Source: an uncultured Eubacteriales bacterium
GTDB lineage: Bacteria; Bacillota; Clostridia; Oscillospirales; CAG-272
Assembly: GCA_900544985.1 (NCBI GenBank)
Contig: UQXK01000022.1
Coordinates: 1 to 27,977, forward strand
Length of the DNA: 27,977 bases
Direction of reading: 5' to 3'
The translations under genes were made by a program, and so were the position numbers. The notes beneath the pieces are model-generated. The model saw only the letters and a list, made by a program, of their open reading frames with translations, had not been told where the DNA came from and searched no databases. This document shows positions 14,264 through 21,938 of this stretch, one piece after another. How positions within the stretch are numbered: the stretch's first letter is position 1; every line of letters starts with the position of its first letter.

Positions 14264-14785
14264 ATGAATCCAAAGACGAAATCGCTTTGCACTCTTCCGA
14301 TGCCGTATCCGGAAATACGTGTTGAAGGAGAAAACAAAAATTACGCCAAAATGCTTTCCATCGCATATGCGGGTGCTGACGGTGAACTTTCCGCAGTACT
14401 GAGATATATTTATTCGAATATCGTTTCGGATGGGAAAAAACCTTATTCTCTCTGCGATGTTCTCGAATGTATTGCCGTTGTCGAGATGCGCCATTTCAAA
14501 ATGCTCGGCAAACTTATTTTTCTTCTCGGGGAAGATCCGAAATTTTATTCCGCAATGGGAAGACGCAGCTTTTTTAACACGGGAACTCTTTCTTATGTGA
14601 ACGATGTATCGCAGATATTGAAAAATTCAATAGAAAGTGAGAGAAAGTCGGCGGACCTTTACCGTGAGCTTTCAAAGGTTATTTCCGACACATACATAAA
14701 GCAGATCTTAGACAGAATAATTCTCGATGAAGAGCATCATATAAAGATTTTTTCCGAACTTTTGGAAAACCCGCACACAAACTGA
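14264..14785 (+). CDS. Ferritin-like diiron protein, 173 aa
   Basis: The chain forms a four-helix bundle with metal ligands in the expected spacing: Glu41 in GADGELSAVLRY, Glu74 and His77 in VVEMRHFKM, Glu124 or Glu126 in SIESERKSADLY, and Glu156 and His159 in ILDEEHHIKIF. Two ExxH pairs plus two lone glutamates are the rubrerythrin/ferritin signature. The rubredoxin domain of rubrerythrin is absent. Helix 1 follows a 30-residue Pro-rich start. CGGAGG lies about 9 nt before the ATG. It stands alone between two intergenic regions, with an inverted repeat in its leader. Likely roles are peroxide or iron handling, or a spore-coat catalase-like function; these are inferences. The fold is well supported, the activity is not. 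Confidence 0.8.
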   Translation: MNPKTKSLCTLPMPYPEIRVEGENKNYAKMLSIAYAGADGELSAVLRYIYSNIVSDGKKPYSLCDVLECIAVVEMRHFKMLGKLIFLLGEDPKFYSAMGRRSFFNTGTLSYVNDVSQILKNSIESERKSADLYRELSKVISDTYIKQILDRIILDEEHHIKIFSELLENPHTN

Positions 14786-14799
14786 TTTTTGCGTGCATT

Positions 14800-15106
14800 G
14801 TCAAAAGCTTTCGCCAAAGTAAAGTGGTGTATTCGGTGTAAAAGTTTTGAGGATTTTCAAGGAACTTTTTCAAAAGTTCCTTGAAGCAAGGTCCCCTCAC
14901 GCAGTTCCAACATATAATACCCAAATAAAAAGCACGGCATTGCCGTGCTTTTTTGCGTAAGCGTTAAATGTTGGGGCGTCTGCCCCAAACCCCGACACAA
15001 AGGACTTTTCGTGAAAAGTCCTTTGGAAACTCAAAAGCTTCACCGAAATAAAGTGATGTGTTTTGAGGGAAATTCTTTGGCTTACCTTTCTTATAAGAAA
15101 GGTAAG
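14800..15106 (-). repeat. Composite hairpin repeat, copy A (full length, inverted orientation)
   Basis: Read on the minus strand this copy matches the one at 24.95 kb almost block by block. It has a perfect 26-bp palindrome (15081-15106), CCAAAGAATTTCCC, a hairpin AAAGGACTTTTC/GAAAAGTCCTTT (14998-15025), TTGGGGC/GCCCCAA (14971-14988), a central terminator hairpin (14927-14954), TGTTGGAACTGCGT, a hairpin AAGGAACTTTT/AAAAGTTCCTT (14859-14882), and a tail with CACCACTTTACTTTGG. It fills the whole gap between two convergent genes. The palindrome directly touches the stop codon of the 554-aa gene. No coding sequence is seen in it. Confidence 0.85.
14927..14954. terminator. Central terminator hairpin of repeat copy A
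   Basis: AGCACGGCA / TGCCGTGCT with flanking AAAA and TTTTTT gives a strong stem usable on both strands, between the convergent ferritin-like gene and the 554-aa gene. Confidence 0.85.
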
Positions 15107-16771
15107 TTATTTTTTCTCCCATGTTATTATGTTTCTTATTCCGGGAGTTTCGCTTTCCGAGAAGGAGATTTCGAGAGTATCGTTTTCTTCTATAAACAGT
15201 ATCGACTGATCGTCTGCTATACTCTTTCTGTAATAGTTGTTGTCGGAGCAGAGGAAATACCACCAGGAATTGCCGTCTATAACGCACTTTTCGATTTTTT
15301 TGACTGTGACATTGACTTTATTTGTCGTATCCTCTTCGATAAGTCCGTTCTGGGAAAGAAGTCTGCGGTAAGCTGTCATTGCCTCCGCCTGTGTGGAGCC
15401 TGTCGCGACAAGTCCGTATTGTTCCACATTTACAAGGGCATATAGCTTTACAAGGCTGTTTTCATCTTTGAGGACCATTATATAAGTTGCCTTTCCCGAT
15501 ACGTTTATAAGTGCGGGGAAAGAAGCTTTGTAACCTTTTTCCTGGACCTCGCCTTCTGCGGCTCCCATGGCGGAATATTCTTCCGCACCTATAACGGGAT
15601 AATATTTATATTCGCCTGTGCGGGCATTCGATACGATAAATCCGATGTTCGAAGCGTCGTTTGTGACAGACGTTACTCCGGTATAATACCATACGTCGTC
15701 GTCATACATAAGATATCCGAAATCGTCGGTGGCTTTTTTACAGCCCTTGTTTCCTATTATGCTGTTGAAAAATCCGCCGGAAAGCATTCCGTGCCAATCG
15801 TATTTGTCTTCCGCAAGGTATCCGTCGTAGACTATATCCACCCAGCGCGGAACATCGCCGACTTTCAAAAGCTCGGATGTGCCGTCGCACGGGTTGAAGA
15901 TGATAACTTCTTTTACATCCAATGCGCCGAATAATCCTACTTTCGGAGCCATGCATGATACTATGAAGAACGGATTTCCTTCCTCGTCTATTTCAAACGC
16001 AGTTGTGCCGAATATTTTTGTGGGATATGAGAAGCGGAGCTTTCTTTGTAGGTCTTCCGAAAAGTATGCGCTATCCACATATTTGAGTGGCTTTGAGAGC
16101 TTGTTGTAAGAGGCGGTATTTGCAACGGGGTCTACCATAACATATCCGGGAACTCCGTTTTTGTGGTTGCCCATCCATTTGAAAAATCCGTCGTATTCTA
16201 TTGTGGAGACCTTTTTTGGTTTGCCGTTGTAGTTTATCTGCGTATACGTTTCGCTTGAAACAAACTGAGATACGACATCAGAAAGGGAGCCGAGCGCGCG
16301 GTTTCCGATTATAACGGCAGAGGGTGTATCCATAAGAGCTATATTCGTCACATTGTCTGTTTCGGGCATATCGGTTGCAAAATCGGATTCTTTTACATCT
16401 ATTACGGAAGCGTATCTTTTTGCATTGAATATCGTTGATGAGAAAATGCTTCCTATTACGATAACGACAAGCGGGGCTGCTATCACGGCGAGCATTATTT
16501 TCTGTTTTTTATCTTTTTTTCTGCTTTTGAATTCAAGGTGTGATGTGTTTCCGAAAGGAACTTTCTTTACTTTAAAAATATTGAGCGCTCCGAAAGGGGC
16601 GAGGTATACGATGAGCGCTATCATAAGAAAGATCCAGAAGCTTGCCGTACACGGGTTTATCGGGGGAAGAACGACATAGTAATAGATAAACATCAAAACC
16701 GTGCTTATTAAAATTTTAAGAGCGGTTTTCAACTGCACGGGCATTTTTCTGCCATATTCGTTTTGATTCAT
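15107..16771 (-). CDS. Membrane-anchored protein with large extracytoplasmic domain, unknown function
   Basis: I do not recognise a characterised family. Three membrane segments are seen in the first 112 residues (about 17-36, 43-66 and 92-112), with a Lys/Arg-rich loop FKSRKKDKKQK before the third, which suggests the N-terminus is inside. The remaining 440 residues would be outside the cell: a soluble, Tyr- and Asp-rich domain without transmembrane stretches. Near the end a segment reads ATYIMVLKDENSLVKLYALV followed by GLVATGSTQAEAMTAYRRLL, slightly like PepSY-type repeats, and the last 60 residues look beta-rich. GGAG lies about 6 nt before the ATG. It is a single gene between a repeat and the tRNA pair. 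A cell-envelope role is inferred from topology only. Confidence 0.75.
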   Translation of the reverse strand: MNQNEYGRKMPVQLKTALKILISTVLMFIYYYVVLPPINPCTASFWIFLMIALIVYLAPFGALNIFKVKKVPFGNTSHLEFKSRKKDKKQKIMLAVIAAPLVVIVIGSIFSSTIFNAKRYASVIDVKESDFATDMPETDNVTNIALMDTPSAVIIGNRALGSLSDVVSQFVSSETYTQINYNGKPKKVSTIEYDGFFKWMGNHKNGVPGYVMVDPVANTASYNKLSKPLKYVDSAYFSEDLQRKLRFSYPTKIFGTTAFEIDEEGNPFFIVSCMAPKVGLFGALDVKEVIIFNPCDGTSELLKVGDVPRWVDIVYDGYLAEDKYDWHGMLSGGFFNSIIGNKGCKKATDDFGYLMYDDDVWYYTGVTSVTNDASNIGFIVSNARTGEYKYYPVIGAEEYSAMGAAEGEVQEKGYKASFPALINVSGKATYIMVLKDENSLVKLYALVNVEQYGLVATGSTQAEAMTAYRRLLSQNGLIEEDTTNKVNVTVKKIEKCVIDGNSWWYFLCSDNNYYRKSIADDQSILFIEENDTLEISFSESETPGIRNIITWEKK

Positions 16772-17073
16772 ATTTTTCTCCTTTGTTTATGTTTTTGCGA
16801 AAGTATAAAATCGGAATAAAAGTCAAAAATATTTAATATAAAAAATGTTTTAGCGCGATAAATTCTTTTTTGAACGCATTTTTTATATTTTATGTTGAAA
16901 TCCGCGTCAAAAAACGATATAATAACTTCCGTAACTTTTGAAAGTCGATTATTTCCGCTTAAAACAAAGTTTTACTTTCAAAATATATTTTACATTATGC
17001 CGGTATACAAGTCAATACAGAATTATTTTTGCGGCAGGGCGGGAATATATTTTGTTCAGTTTTCCGAATAATA
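16772..17073. other. AT-rich intergenic region, no gene seen
   Basis: About 300 bases of very AT-rich sequence lie upstream of the 554-aa gene. Weak promoter-like boxes exist (TTGACT and TATACT near 16800-16825, but only 13 bp apart), so the promoter was not assigned. No repeat module, RNA gene or conserved ORF was found. Confidence 0.4.
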
Positions 17074-17097
17074 TAAAAAAAGCCGAATAAATCGGCT
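17074..17097 (-). terminator. Terminator after the tRNA genes
   Basis: On the minus strand AGCCGA / TCGGCT with loop TTTAT is followed by a run of seven T. It lies 8 nt past the CCA end of tRNA-Gly. Confidence 0.85.
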
Positions 17098-17105
17098 GAT
17101 TTTTA

Positions 17106-17179
17106 TGGAGCGGGCGACGGGAATCGAACCCGCGTATTCAGCTTGGGAAGCTGATGTTCTGCCATTGAACTACGCCCGC
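17106..17179 (-). tRNA. tRNA-Gly, anticodon CCC
   Basis: The minus strand gives acceptor stem GCGGGCG / CGCCCGC, a D arm (GTTCAATGGCAGAAC), anticodon stem TCAGC / GCTGA with loop TTCCCAA (anticodon CCC, reads GGG), and T arm CGGGTTCGATTCCCG. The discriminator is T and CCA is encoded. It is 74 nt long. It lies 34 nt downstream of tRNA-Thr with a terminator-like hairpin between the two. Confidence 0.95.
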
Positions 17180-17180
17180 G

Positions 17181-17210
17181 AAAATAAAAAGCTCGGTTTT
17201 GGAACCGAGC
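17181..17210 (-). terminator. Terminator-like hairpin between tRNA-Thr and tRNA-Gly
   Basis: On the minus strand GCTCGGTT / AACCGAGC with loop CCAA is followed by TTTTTATTTT. It begins 3 nt after the CCA of tRNA-Thr and ends immediately before tRNA-Gly, leaving no room for a separate tRNA-Gly promoter. Confidence 0.7.
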
Positions 17211-17213
17211 GGG

Positions 17214-17289
17214 TGGAGCTGGTGATGTGACTTGAACACACGACCTGCTGATTACGAATCAGCTGCACTACCGACTGTGCTACACCAGC
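17214..17289 (-). tRNA. tRNA-Thr, anticodon CGT
   Basis: The minus strand shows acceptor stem GCTGGTG / CACCAGC, D arm with AGCACAGTCGGTAGTGC, anticodon stem GCTGA / TCAGC with loop TTCGTAA (anticodon CGT, reads ACG), T arm GTGTGTTCAAGTCACAT, discriminator T and encoded CCA. It is 76 nt long and preceded by a near-consensus promoter. Confidence 0.95.
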
Positions 17290-17311
17290 GTGTTTCTTAA
17301 AAGCGAGTTAA

Positions 17312-17340
17312 ATTTTATCACATATTTTTATATTTGTCAA
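17312..17340 (-). promoter_or_regulatory. Sigma-A promoter of the tRNA pair
   Basis: TTGACA (17340-17335), a 17-bp spacer and TAAAAT (17317-17312) lie about 22 bp before tRNA-Thr on the minus strand. The divergent rsmA gene starts 29 bp beyond the -35 box. Confidence 0.9.
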
Positions 17341-17368
17341 CTATTTTTTGAAAAAACGGGATTTTAAA

Positions 17369-18223
17369 ATGAAACTTACAGATATGAGTTATGCCAAGGA
17401 CGTAATGGAAAGAAACGGAGTCTTTCCGAAAAAGAAATTCGGTCAGAATTTCCTTGTTTCCGACAGAGTCGTGGAAAATATAGCCGCCGCCTGCTCCGAT
17501 GACACGGATATCGGAGTCATCGAGATAGGGCCGGGTATAGGAACGCTTACCGTCGCCCTTGCAAATAGATATAAAAAGGTCGTCAGCATAGAGATAGACA
17601 AAACGCTTTTGCCTGTGCTCGACGAAACCGTGGGCGGATACGAAAACGCGGAGATAATAAACGCCGACGCGATGAAGATCGATTATTCCGAACTTATAAA
17701 AGAAAAATTCGTCGGAATGAGAGTGTGCGTTTGCGCAAATCTGCCATATTATATAACATCTCCGATAATAATGAGACTTCTTGAAAACGGCGGTCTTTTC
17801 GAATCCATAACCGTTATGATACAAAAAGAAGTAGCGCAAAGACTTACGGCATCTCCCGGATCTTCCGATTACGGACTTTTGACTGTTATTTCTTCGCTTT
17901 ACGCCAAGACGGAGCGTCTTTTCAACGTTTCGCCGGGAAGCTTTTATCCCGTGCCGAAGGTGACGTCTTCCGTTATAAAAATGTTTCCTCATACGTCTCC
18001 TCCCGTAGATGTAAAAGACATTGAAAATATGAAAAAAATAGCGGAGGCGGCGTTTGCACAGAGGAGAAAGATGCTCTGCGTGGCGCTTTCTTCCGCAACG
18101 GATAAACACGATAAAGCCGAAATAACGGAAAAAATATCTTACATAGGACTTTCTCCCGACATAAGAGGCGAACGCCTCTCCCTTATGGATTTTGCGCGCC
18201 TGTCGGATATACTTGAAATGTAG
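17369..18223 (+). CDS. rsmA: 16S rRNA dimethyladenosine transferase (KsgA)
   Basis: It dimethylates two adjacent adenosines (A1518 and A1519, E. coli numbering) in the 3' hairpin of 16S rRNA during small-subunit assembly. Motifs are in order: KKKFGQNFLVS near the start, SAM-binding VIEIGPGIGTLTVALA, acidic IEIDKTL, NADAMKIDY, and the catalytic NLPYYITSPI. A C-terminal RRK-containing helix (FAQRRKMLCVALSS) completes the family pattern. Length is 284 aa. ATG 17369 is preferred to a TTG at 17348; the ribosome binding site (CGGGA) is weak. It is the first gene of the plus-strand cluster and lies 10 nt before murD, so they are probably co-transcribed. Confidence 0.95.
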   Translation: MKLTDMSYAKDVMERNGVFPKKKFGQNFLVSDRVVENIAAACSDDTDIGVIEIGPGIGTLTVALANRYKKVVSIEIDKTLLPVLDETVGGYENAEIINADAMKIDYSELIKEKFVGMRVCVCANLPYYITSPIIMRLLENGGLFESITVMIQKEVAQRLTASPGSSDYGLLTVISSLYAKTERLFNVSPGSFYPVPKVTSSVIKMFPHTSPPVDVKDIENMKKIAEAAFAQRRKMLCVALSSATDKHDKAEITEKISYIGLSPDIRGERLSLMDFARLSDILEM

Positions 18224-18233
18224 GAGTATTGAT

Positions 18234-19634
18234 ATGAATACAAGACTTGAAAAATTTTCCGAATATATAAAAGGCAAAAAGGTCGCTCTTATCGGAGCGG
18301 GAATAAGCAATATGGCGGCGGTGGATTTTCTTCTTTCGCGCGGCGCCGTCGTTTCCGTTCGCGACAAGAGAGAAATACTCGACGCGGAAGCTTCTGCGGA
18401 GCTTGAAAAAAAGGGGATTGAAGTTTTTCTCGGAAACGGCTATCTTGACGGTATTTACGAGGATGTTTTATTTAAATCTCCCGGTATACGCCCCGATGTC
18501 CCCGAACTTTTGTCGGCAACATCAAGGGGAGCAGTGCTCACCTCGGAGATGGAGGTTTTCCTCGATATCTGCCCCGCAAAAAAATATGCCGTAACGGGAA
18601 GCGACGGAAAAACGACCACAACAACGCTTGTCGCGAAGATTTCGGAGGAGAATATAAAGAATACGCACGGCGAAGGAAAGGTTTATCTCGGAGGAAATAT
18701 AGGAACTCCGCTTCTTCCTCTTGCGGATAAAATGACGGAAAACGATATCGCCGTCGTCGAGCTTTCCAGCTTCCAGCTCTTTTCCATGAGGGCACATATA
18801 GACAGCGCCGTAATAACGAATATAACGCCGAATCATCTGAATTGGCATCTTTCGATGGAGGAGTACGAAGAAGCGAAAGCGAAAATTTTCGAAGAGCAGA
18901 CGGAAAACGACCGTCTTGTGCTCAATTTCGAAAACGATATAACGCGCTCTTTCGGAAAAAGGGCGAAATCGGATGTGATATTCTTTTCGTCTCTCAGAGA
19001 TCCCGGAACGAAAAAGGCGATATTTCTCCGCGGAGAAGAGATAATATTCCGCGACGGAAATACAGAAAAAAAGATAATGGAGCGTTCGGATATAAAGCTT
19101 CCGGGGCTTCACAATGTCGAAAACTATATGGCGGCGTGCGCGTCCCTTATGGGGAATGTTTTTGAAACGGATATTCTGAATGTGGCAAGGACTTTTCCCG
19201 GTGTCGAACACAGAATAGAGTTTGTCTGCGAAAAGCACGGGGTAAAATACTACAACAGCTCTATCGACACAAGTCCGACGAGAAGCGCCGCGGCTCTTCG
19301 TTCGTTTAAAGATAAGCTTATCGTCATCGTCGGCGGATACGACAAAAAAATACCGCTCGAACCGCTCGCTCCTCTTCTTTCGGAGAAGGCGTGCTTTATA
19401 AGTGCGACGGGTGCTACCGGAAAGAAGATAATGCAGATAATGCTCGACGCGGGATATCCGGGCGATAAAATAGTATATACGGCGGATTTCGACGGCGCAT
19501 TTCTCGCCGCGAAAAATGCGGCAAAAGCGGGGGATACCGTGATACTTTCGCCCGCATGCGCAAGCTTTGACGCTTTCAAAAATTTTGAATCCCGCGGGGA
19601 ATATTTTAAATCTCTTGTCGAAAAAATAAAATAA
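18234..19634 (+). CDS. murD: UDP-N-acetylmuramoylalanine-D-glutamate ligase
   Basis: It adds D-glutamate to UDP-MurNAc-L-Ala in peptidoglycan synthesis. The N-terminal Rossmann domain has KVALIGAGISNMAAVDFLLS. The ATP loop is VTGSDGKTTTTTLVAK, followed by VYLGGNIGTPLL and the ligase motif VVELSSFQLF. NITPNHLNWHLSMEEY carries the Mur histidine region (family NHLDxH, here NHLNWH), and PGVEHRIEFVCEKHGVKYYN with SIDTSPTRSAAAL is the C-terminal MurD signature. At 466 aa it is slightly longer than usual. ATG 18234 has AGGAG 8 nt before it. The Asp-to-Asn change in NHLD is tolerated in related enzymes as far as I know. Confidence 0.95.
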   Translation: MNTRLEKFSEYIKGKKVALIGAGISNMAAVDFLLSRGAVVSVRDKREILDAEASAELEKKGIEVFLGNGYLDGIYEDVLFKSPGIRPDVPELLSATSRGAVLTSEMEVFLDICPAKKYAVTGSDGKTTTTTLVAKISEENIKNTHGEGKVYLGGNIGTPLLPLADKMTENDIAVVELSSFQLFSMRAHIDSAVITNITPNHLNWHLSMEEYEEAKAKIFEEQTENDRLVLNFENDITRSFGKRAKSDVIFFSSLRDPGTKKAIFLRGEEIIFRDGNTEKKIMERSDIKLPGLHNVENYMAACASLMGNVFETDILNVARTFPGVEHRIEFVCEKHGVKYYNSSIDTSPTRSAAALRSFKDKLIVIVGGYDKKIPLEPLAPLLSEKACFISATGATGKKIMQIMLDAGYPGDKIVYTADFDGAFLAAKNAAKAGDTVILSPACASFDAFKNFESRGEYFKSLVEKIK

Positions 19635-19658
19635 TAAAAATACGGATGGATCAAAAAA

Positions 19659-20906
19659 ATGGAATTTTCAAAAAAAATAATCGATATAGCGGCGAAAGCC
19701 GAAAAAGATCTCGCCGACGTCTATGCGAGAATAGACGCGATATCTTATGAAAACACCACGCGTGTTCTCGACGCTTTTAAGGATCACCGTGTTTCGGAGG
19801 CAATGCTTTACGGCTCTACCGGATACGGGTACGGAGATATGGGGCGCGACGCGCTCGACGAGATATACGCGGACGTTTTCGGCGCCGAGGCGGCGTTTGT
19901 AAGACACAATATAGTAAACGGAACACAGGCGATAGCGATAGGTCTTTACGGACTTTTAAGACCGGGCGACACAATGCTTTCCGTTACGGGTCGCCCCTAT
20001 GACACGCTTTCCGACGTGATAGGCGATAAAACGAAGAACGGCGACGGCTCTCTCTACGATTTCGGCGTTACATATGAAGACGTCGAACTCAAAAACGGAG
20101 AACCCGACTACGACGCCATCGCGGAGAAGATAGAGAAGATCGGCGACAAGCTTAAAGTCGTCTTTATCCAGCGCTCGAAAGGGTATCAGACAAGACCCAC
20201 GTTTTCGGCTGAAAAAATAGGAGAGATAATAAAATTCGTAAAGGCGCGCACAAACGCATACGTCGCCGTCGACAACTGCTACGGCGAGTTTTGCGATACG
20301 AAAGAGCCCACGGCATTCGGCGCGGACCTTATAATGGGTTCTCTTATAAAGAATCCGGGCGGCGGCCTTGCGGAGACGGGCGGTTACATAGCGGGAACAA
20401 AGCGCGCGGTAGAGCTTGCTTCTTACAGAATGACGACGGTGGGAATAGGATGCGAATGCGGCGCTACGGTAGGACAGCTCAGAAATATGTTCAAGGGATT
20501 TTTCTTTGCGCCCCACGTCGTTGCGCAGGCGAAAAAAACGGCGGCTTTCGCGGCATATGTATATGACGCGCTCGGATTTGAAGTATTTCCGGGTTATGCA
20601 GAGGACCGCCACGATATAGTTCAGACGGTAAAATGCGGCAGCGCGGAAAAACTCATAGCCTTCTGCCGCGGAATACAGTCCGCGTCCCCGATAGATTCTT
20701 TTGTTGTACCGGAGCCGTGGGATATGCCGGGATATTCCGATAAGGTCATAATGGCGGCGGGAGCATTTACTTCCGGTTCGTCGATAGAGCTTTCGGCAGA
20801 CGGACCGATGCGTCCTCCGTTTACCGCTTATTTCCAGGGCGGGCTTACTTATGAGAGCGGCAAATATGCTATCATGATGTCTGCGGAAGAGATGTTAAAA
20901 GCGTAA
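19659..20906 (+). CDS. PLP-dependent methionine gamma-lyase-family protein (YnbB-like)
   Basis: This is the family once named aluminium resistance protein. The fold is a type I PLP aminotransferase fold. STGYGYGDMGRDALDEIYAD and FVRHNIVNGTQAIAIGLYGL are near the start, SVTGRPYDTLSDVIG follows, then VDNCYGEFCDTKEPTAFGAD with the PLP-ring aspartate. MGSLIKNPGGGLAETGGYIA holds the Schiff-base lysine. The C-terminal MMSAEEMLKA is a short helix. Length is 415 aa, normal. It follows murD by 24 nt with a weak ribosome binding site and ends at a strong terminator. The true substrate is unproven for most members; a cysteine or methionine lyase activity is presumed from the family. Confidence 0.9.
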   Translation: MEFSKKIIDIAAKAEKDLADVYARIDAISYENTTRVLDAFKDHRVSEAMLYGSTGYGYGDMGRDALDEIYADVFGAEAAFVRHNIVNGTQAIAIGLYGLLRPGDTMLSVTGRPYDTLSDVIGDKTKNGDGSLYDFGVTYEDVELKNGEPDYDAIAEKIEKIGDKLKVVFIQRSKGYQTRPTFSAEKIGEIIKFVKARTNAYVAVDNCYGEFCDTKEPTAFGADLIMGSLIKNPGGGLAETGGYIAGTKRAVELASYRMTTVGIGCECGATVGQLRNMFKGFFFAPHVVAQAKKTAAFAAYVYDALGFEVFPGYAEDRHDIVQTVKCGSAEKLIAFCRGIQSASPIDSFVVPEPWDMPGYSDKVIMAAGAFTSGSSIELSADGPMRPPFTAYFQGGLTYESGKYAIMMSAEEMLKA

Positions 20907-20923
20907 AAAATCGAAAAATTTGG

Positions 20924-20959
20924 AAAACGCACGATATATTCGTGCGTTTTTTGTTTTTC
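20924..20959 (+). terminator. Terminator of the rsmA-murD-YnbB operon
   Basis: AAAACGCACGA / TCGTGCGTTTT with loop TATAT is followed by TTTTTGTTTTT. It begins 18 nt after the stop codon and separates the cell-wall cluster from the sporulation genes. Confidence 0.9.
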
Positions 20960-20970
20960 TCACTACTTAA

Positions 20971-21004
20971 TGTGACATAAAATTCGCTCTTTAAAGATTA
21001 TAAT
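20971..21004 (+). promoter_or_regulatory. Candidate spoIIG-type promoter with long spacer
   Basis: A perfect TATAAT lies at 20999-21004. Nothing -35-like is found at 17 bp, but TGTGACA (20971-20977) is 21-22 bp upstream. The B. subtilis spoIIG promoter, activated by Spo0A, also has an over-long spacer (22 bp). A clear 0A box (TGTCGAA) is not present, so the parallel is only suggestive. Confidence 0.5.
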
Positions 21005-21027
21005 CAAAATAAAAGGAGTGAGAATGT

Positions 21028-21900
21028 GTGACGGAATATATATACGGCGATATACTTTTCATAATAAATTTCAGCATGGATTTTCTTTCTTTATTTATTG
21101 TCGGTAAAATAATGCATTTTCGTATGGGCGCGATCAGAATGATCCTCGCGGCGAGCATGGGAGCTATATACGGCGTGGCTTCTTTGTTCTTTTCGCTGAA
21201 TACTTTTTTCTCGATTGCCGCCGACCTTGCTGTCGCTCTTATAATGTGTTTTGCGGCGCATTATCATAAAAATATCATAAAAACGCTCATGTCCACGGCG
21301 CTTTTTTACGGAGTGTCCATGCTCCTCGGCGGAATCATGACGGCGGTATATACGAAGATAGGGAGATATAAATCGTATATTGAAATAGGCGGTAGCATAA
21401 ACACAGTATTCGGGAATATCGATCTTTGGGTATTCTGTCTTTTGGCGGCTCTTTCGGCGCTTTTGACGTTTTTTATCGGCAAATATTCTCACAGAAAACT
21501 CGACGGGAATTTTTGCCGTCTGAAAATAAAGCTAAACGGCAAAACTTATGAATTTTCTGGCTTTTTCGATTCGGGAAATCTCGCTGCGGAACCGATAACG
21601 GGAAATCCCGTTGTGTTTTTGTCCTCTGACGCATTGAGAGAGCTTCAAAGCGACGGGAGCAAAACTCTTTTTTGTGCTGTTACGGATATAAATTCTGCTT
21701 GCTCCGAAAAGGACAGGAATATTCGCTTTATCCCTCTCGATACGGTATCGGGAGGCGGACTTGCCGTGGCGATAAAGCCCGAAAAGTTCGAGATACTTAT
21801 AAAAAACAAATATGAAGAGAGAGTGGCGCTTATCGCTTCCGATGAAAGCGCAAACGACTATTGCGGCGCGCAGGCGCTTGTGCCGACTTCGCTTGTATAG
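21028..21900 (+). CDS. spoIIGA: Sporulation sigma-E processing peptidase SpoIIGA
   Basis: This membrane aspartic protease activates pro-sigma-E in the mother cell. Five hydrophobic segments fill residues 8-150 (starting ILFIINFSMDFLSLFIVGKI). The soluble C-terminal half has FSGFFDSGNLAAEPITGNPV, whose DSG is the catalytic aspartate motif, then RFIPLDTVSGGGLAVAIKPE. Length (290 aa) is typical. The start is GTG 21028, with AAAAGGAG 9 nt before it; an ATG at 21024 is in another frame. It precedes sigE by 38 nt, the arrangement known from spore formers. This gene is good evidence that the host lineage can sporulate. Confidence 0.93.
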   Translation: MTEYIYGDILFIINFSMDFLSLFIVGKIMHFRMGAIRMILAASMGAIYGVASLFFSLNTFFSIAADLAVALIMCFAAHYHKNIIKTLMSTALFYGVSMLLGGIMTAVYTKIGRYKSYIEIGGSINTVFGNIDLWVFCLLAALSALLTFFIGKYSHRKLDGNFCRLKIKLNGKTYEFSGFFDSGNLAAEPITGNPVVFLSSDALRELQSDGSKTLFCAVTDINSACSEKDRNIRFIPLDTVSGGGLAVAIKPEKFEILIKNKYEERVALIASDESANDYCGAQALVPTSLV

Positions 21901-21938
21901 AGGATATTTTATTTAATGAGGAGAATTTGGAGGAAGAT

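Noticed and set aside
14786..15106. CRISPR-like array of repeated units
   Set aside because: The repeats are palindromic hairpins of different types in one composite unit, not regularly spaced identical repeats with unique spacers; no cas genes are present.
17318..18367. 349-codon open frame on the minus strand opposite rsmA
   Set aside because: It lies entirely over a clear rsmA gene, has Arg/Phe/Tyr-rich composition and no ribosome binding site. It arises from the host codon bias, which removes stops in the antisense frame.
21024..21026. ATG just before spoIIGA as its start
   Set aside because: It is out of frame with the protein; GTG at 21028 is in frame with a well-placed ribosome binding site.
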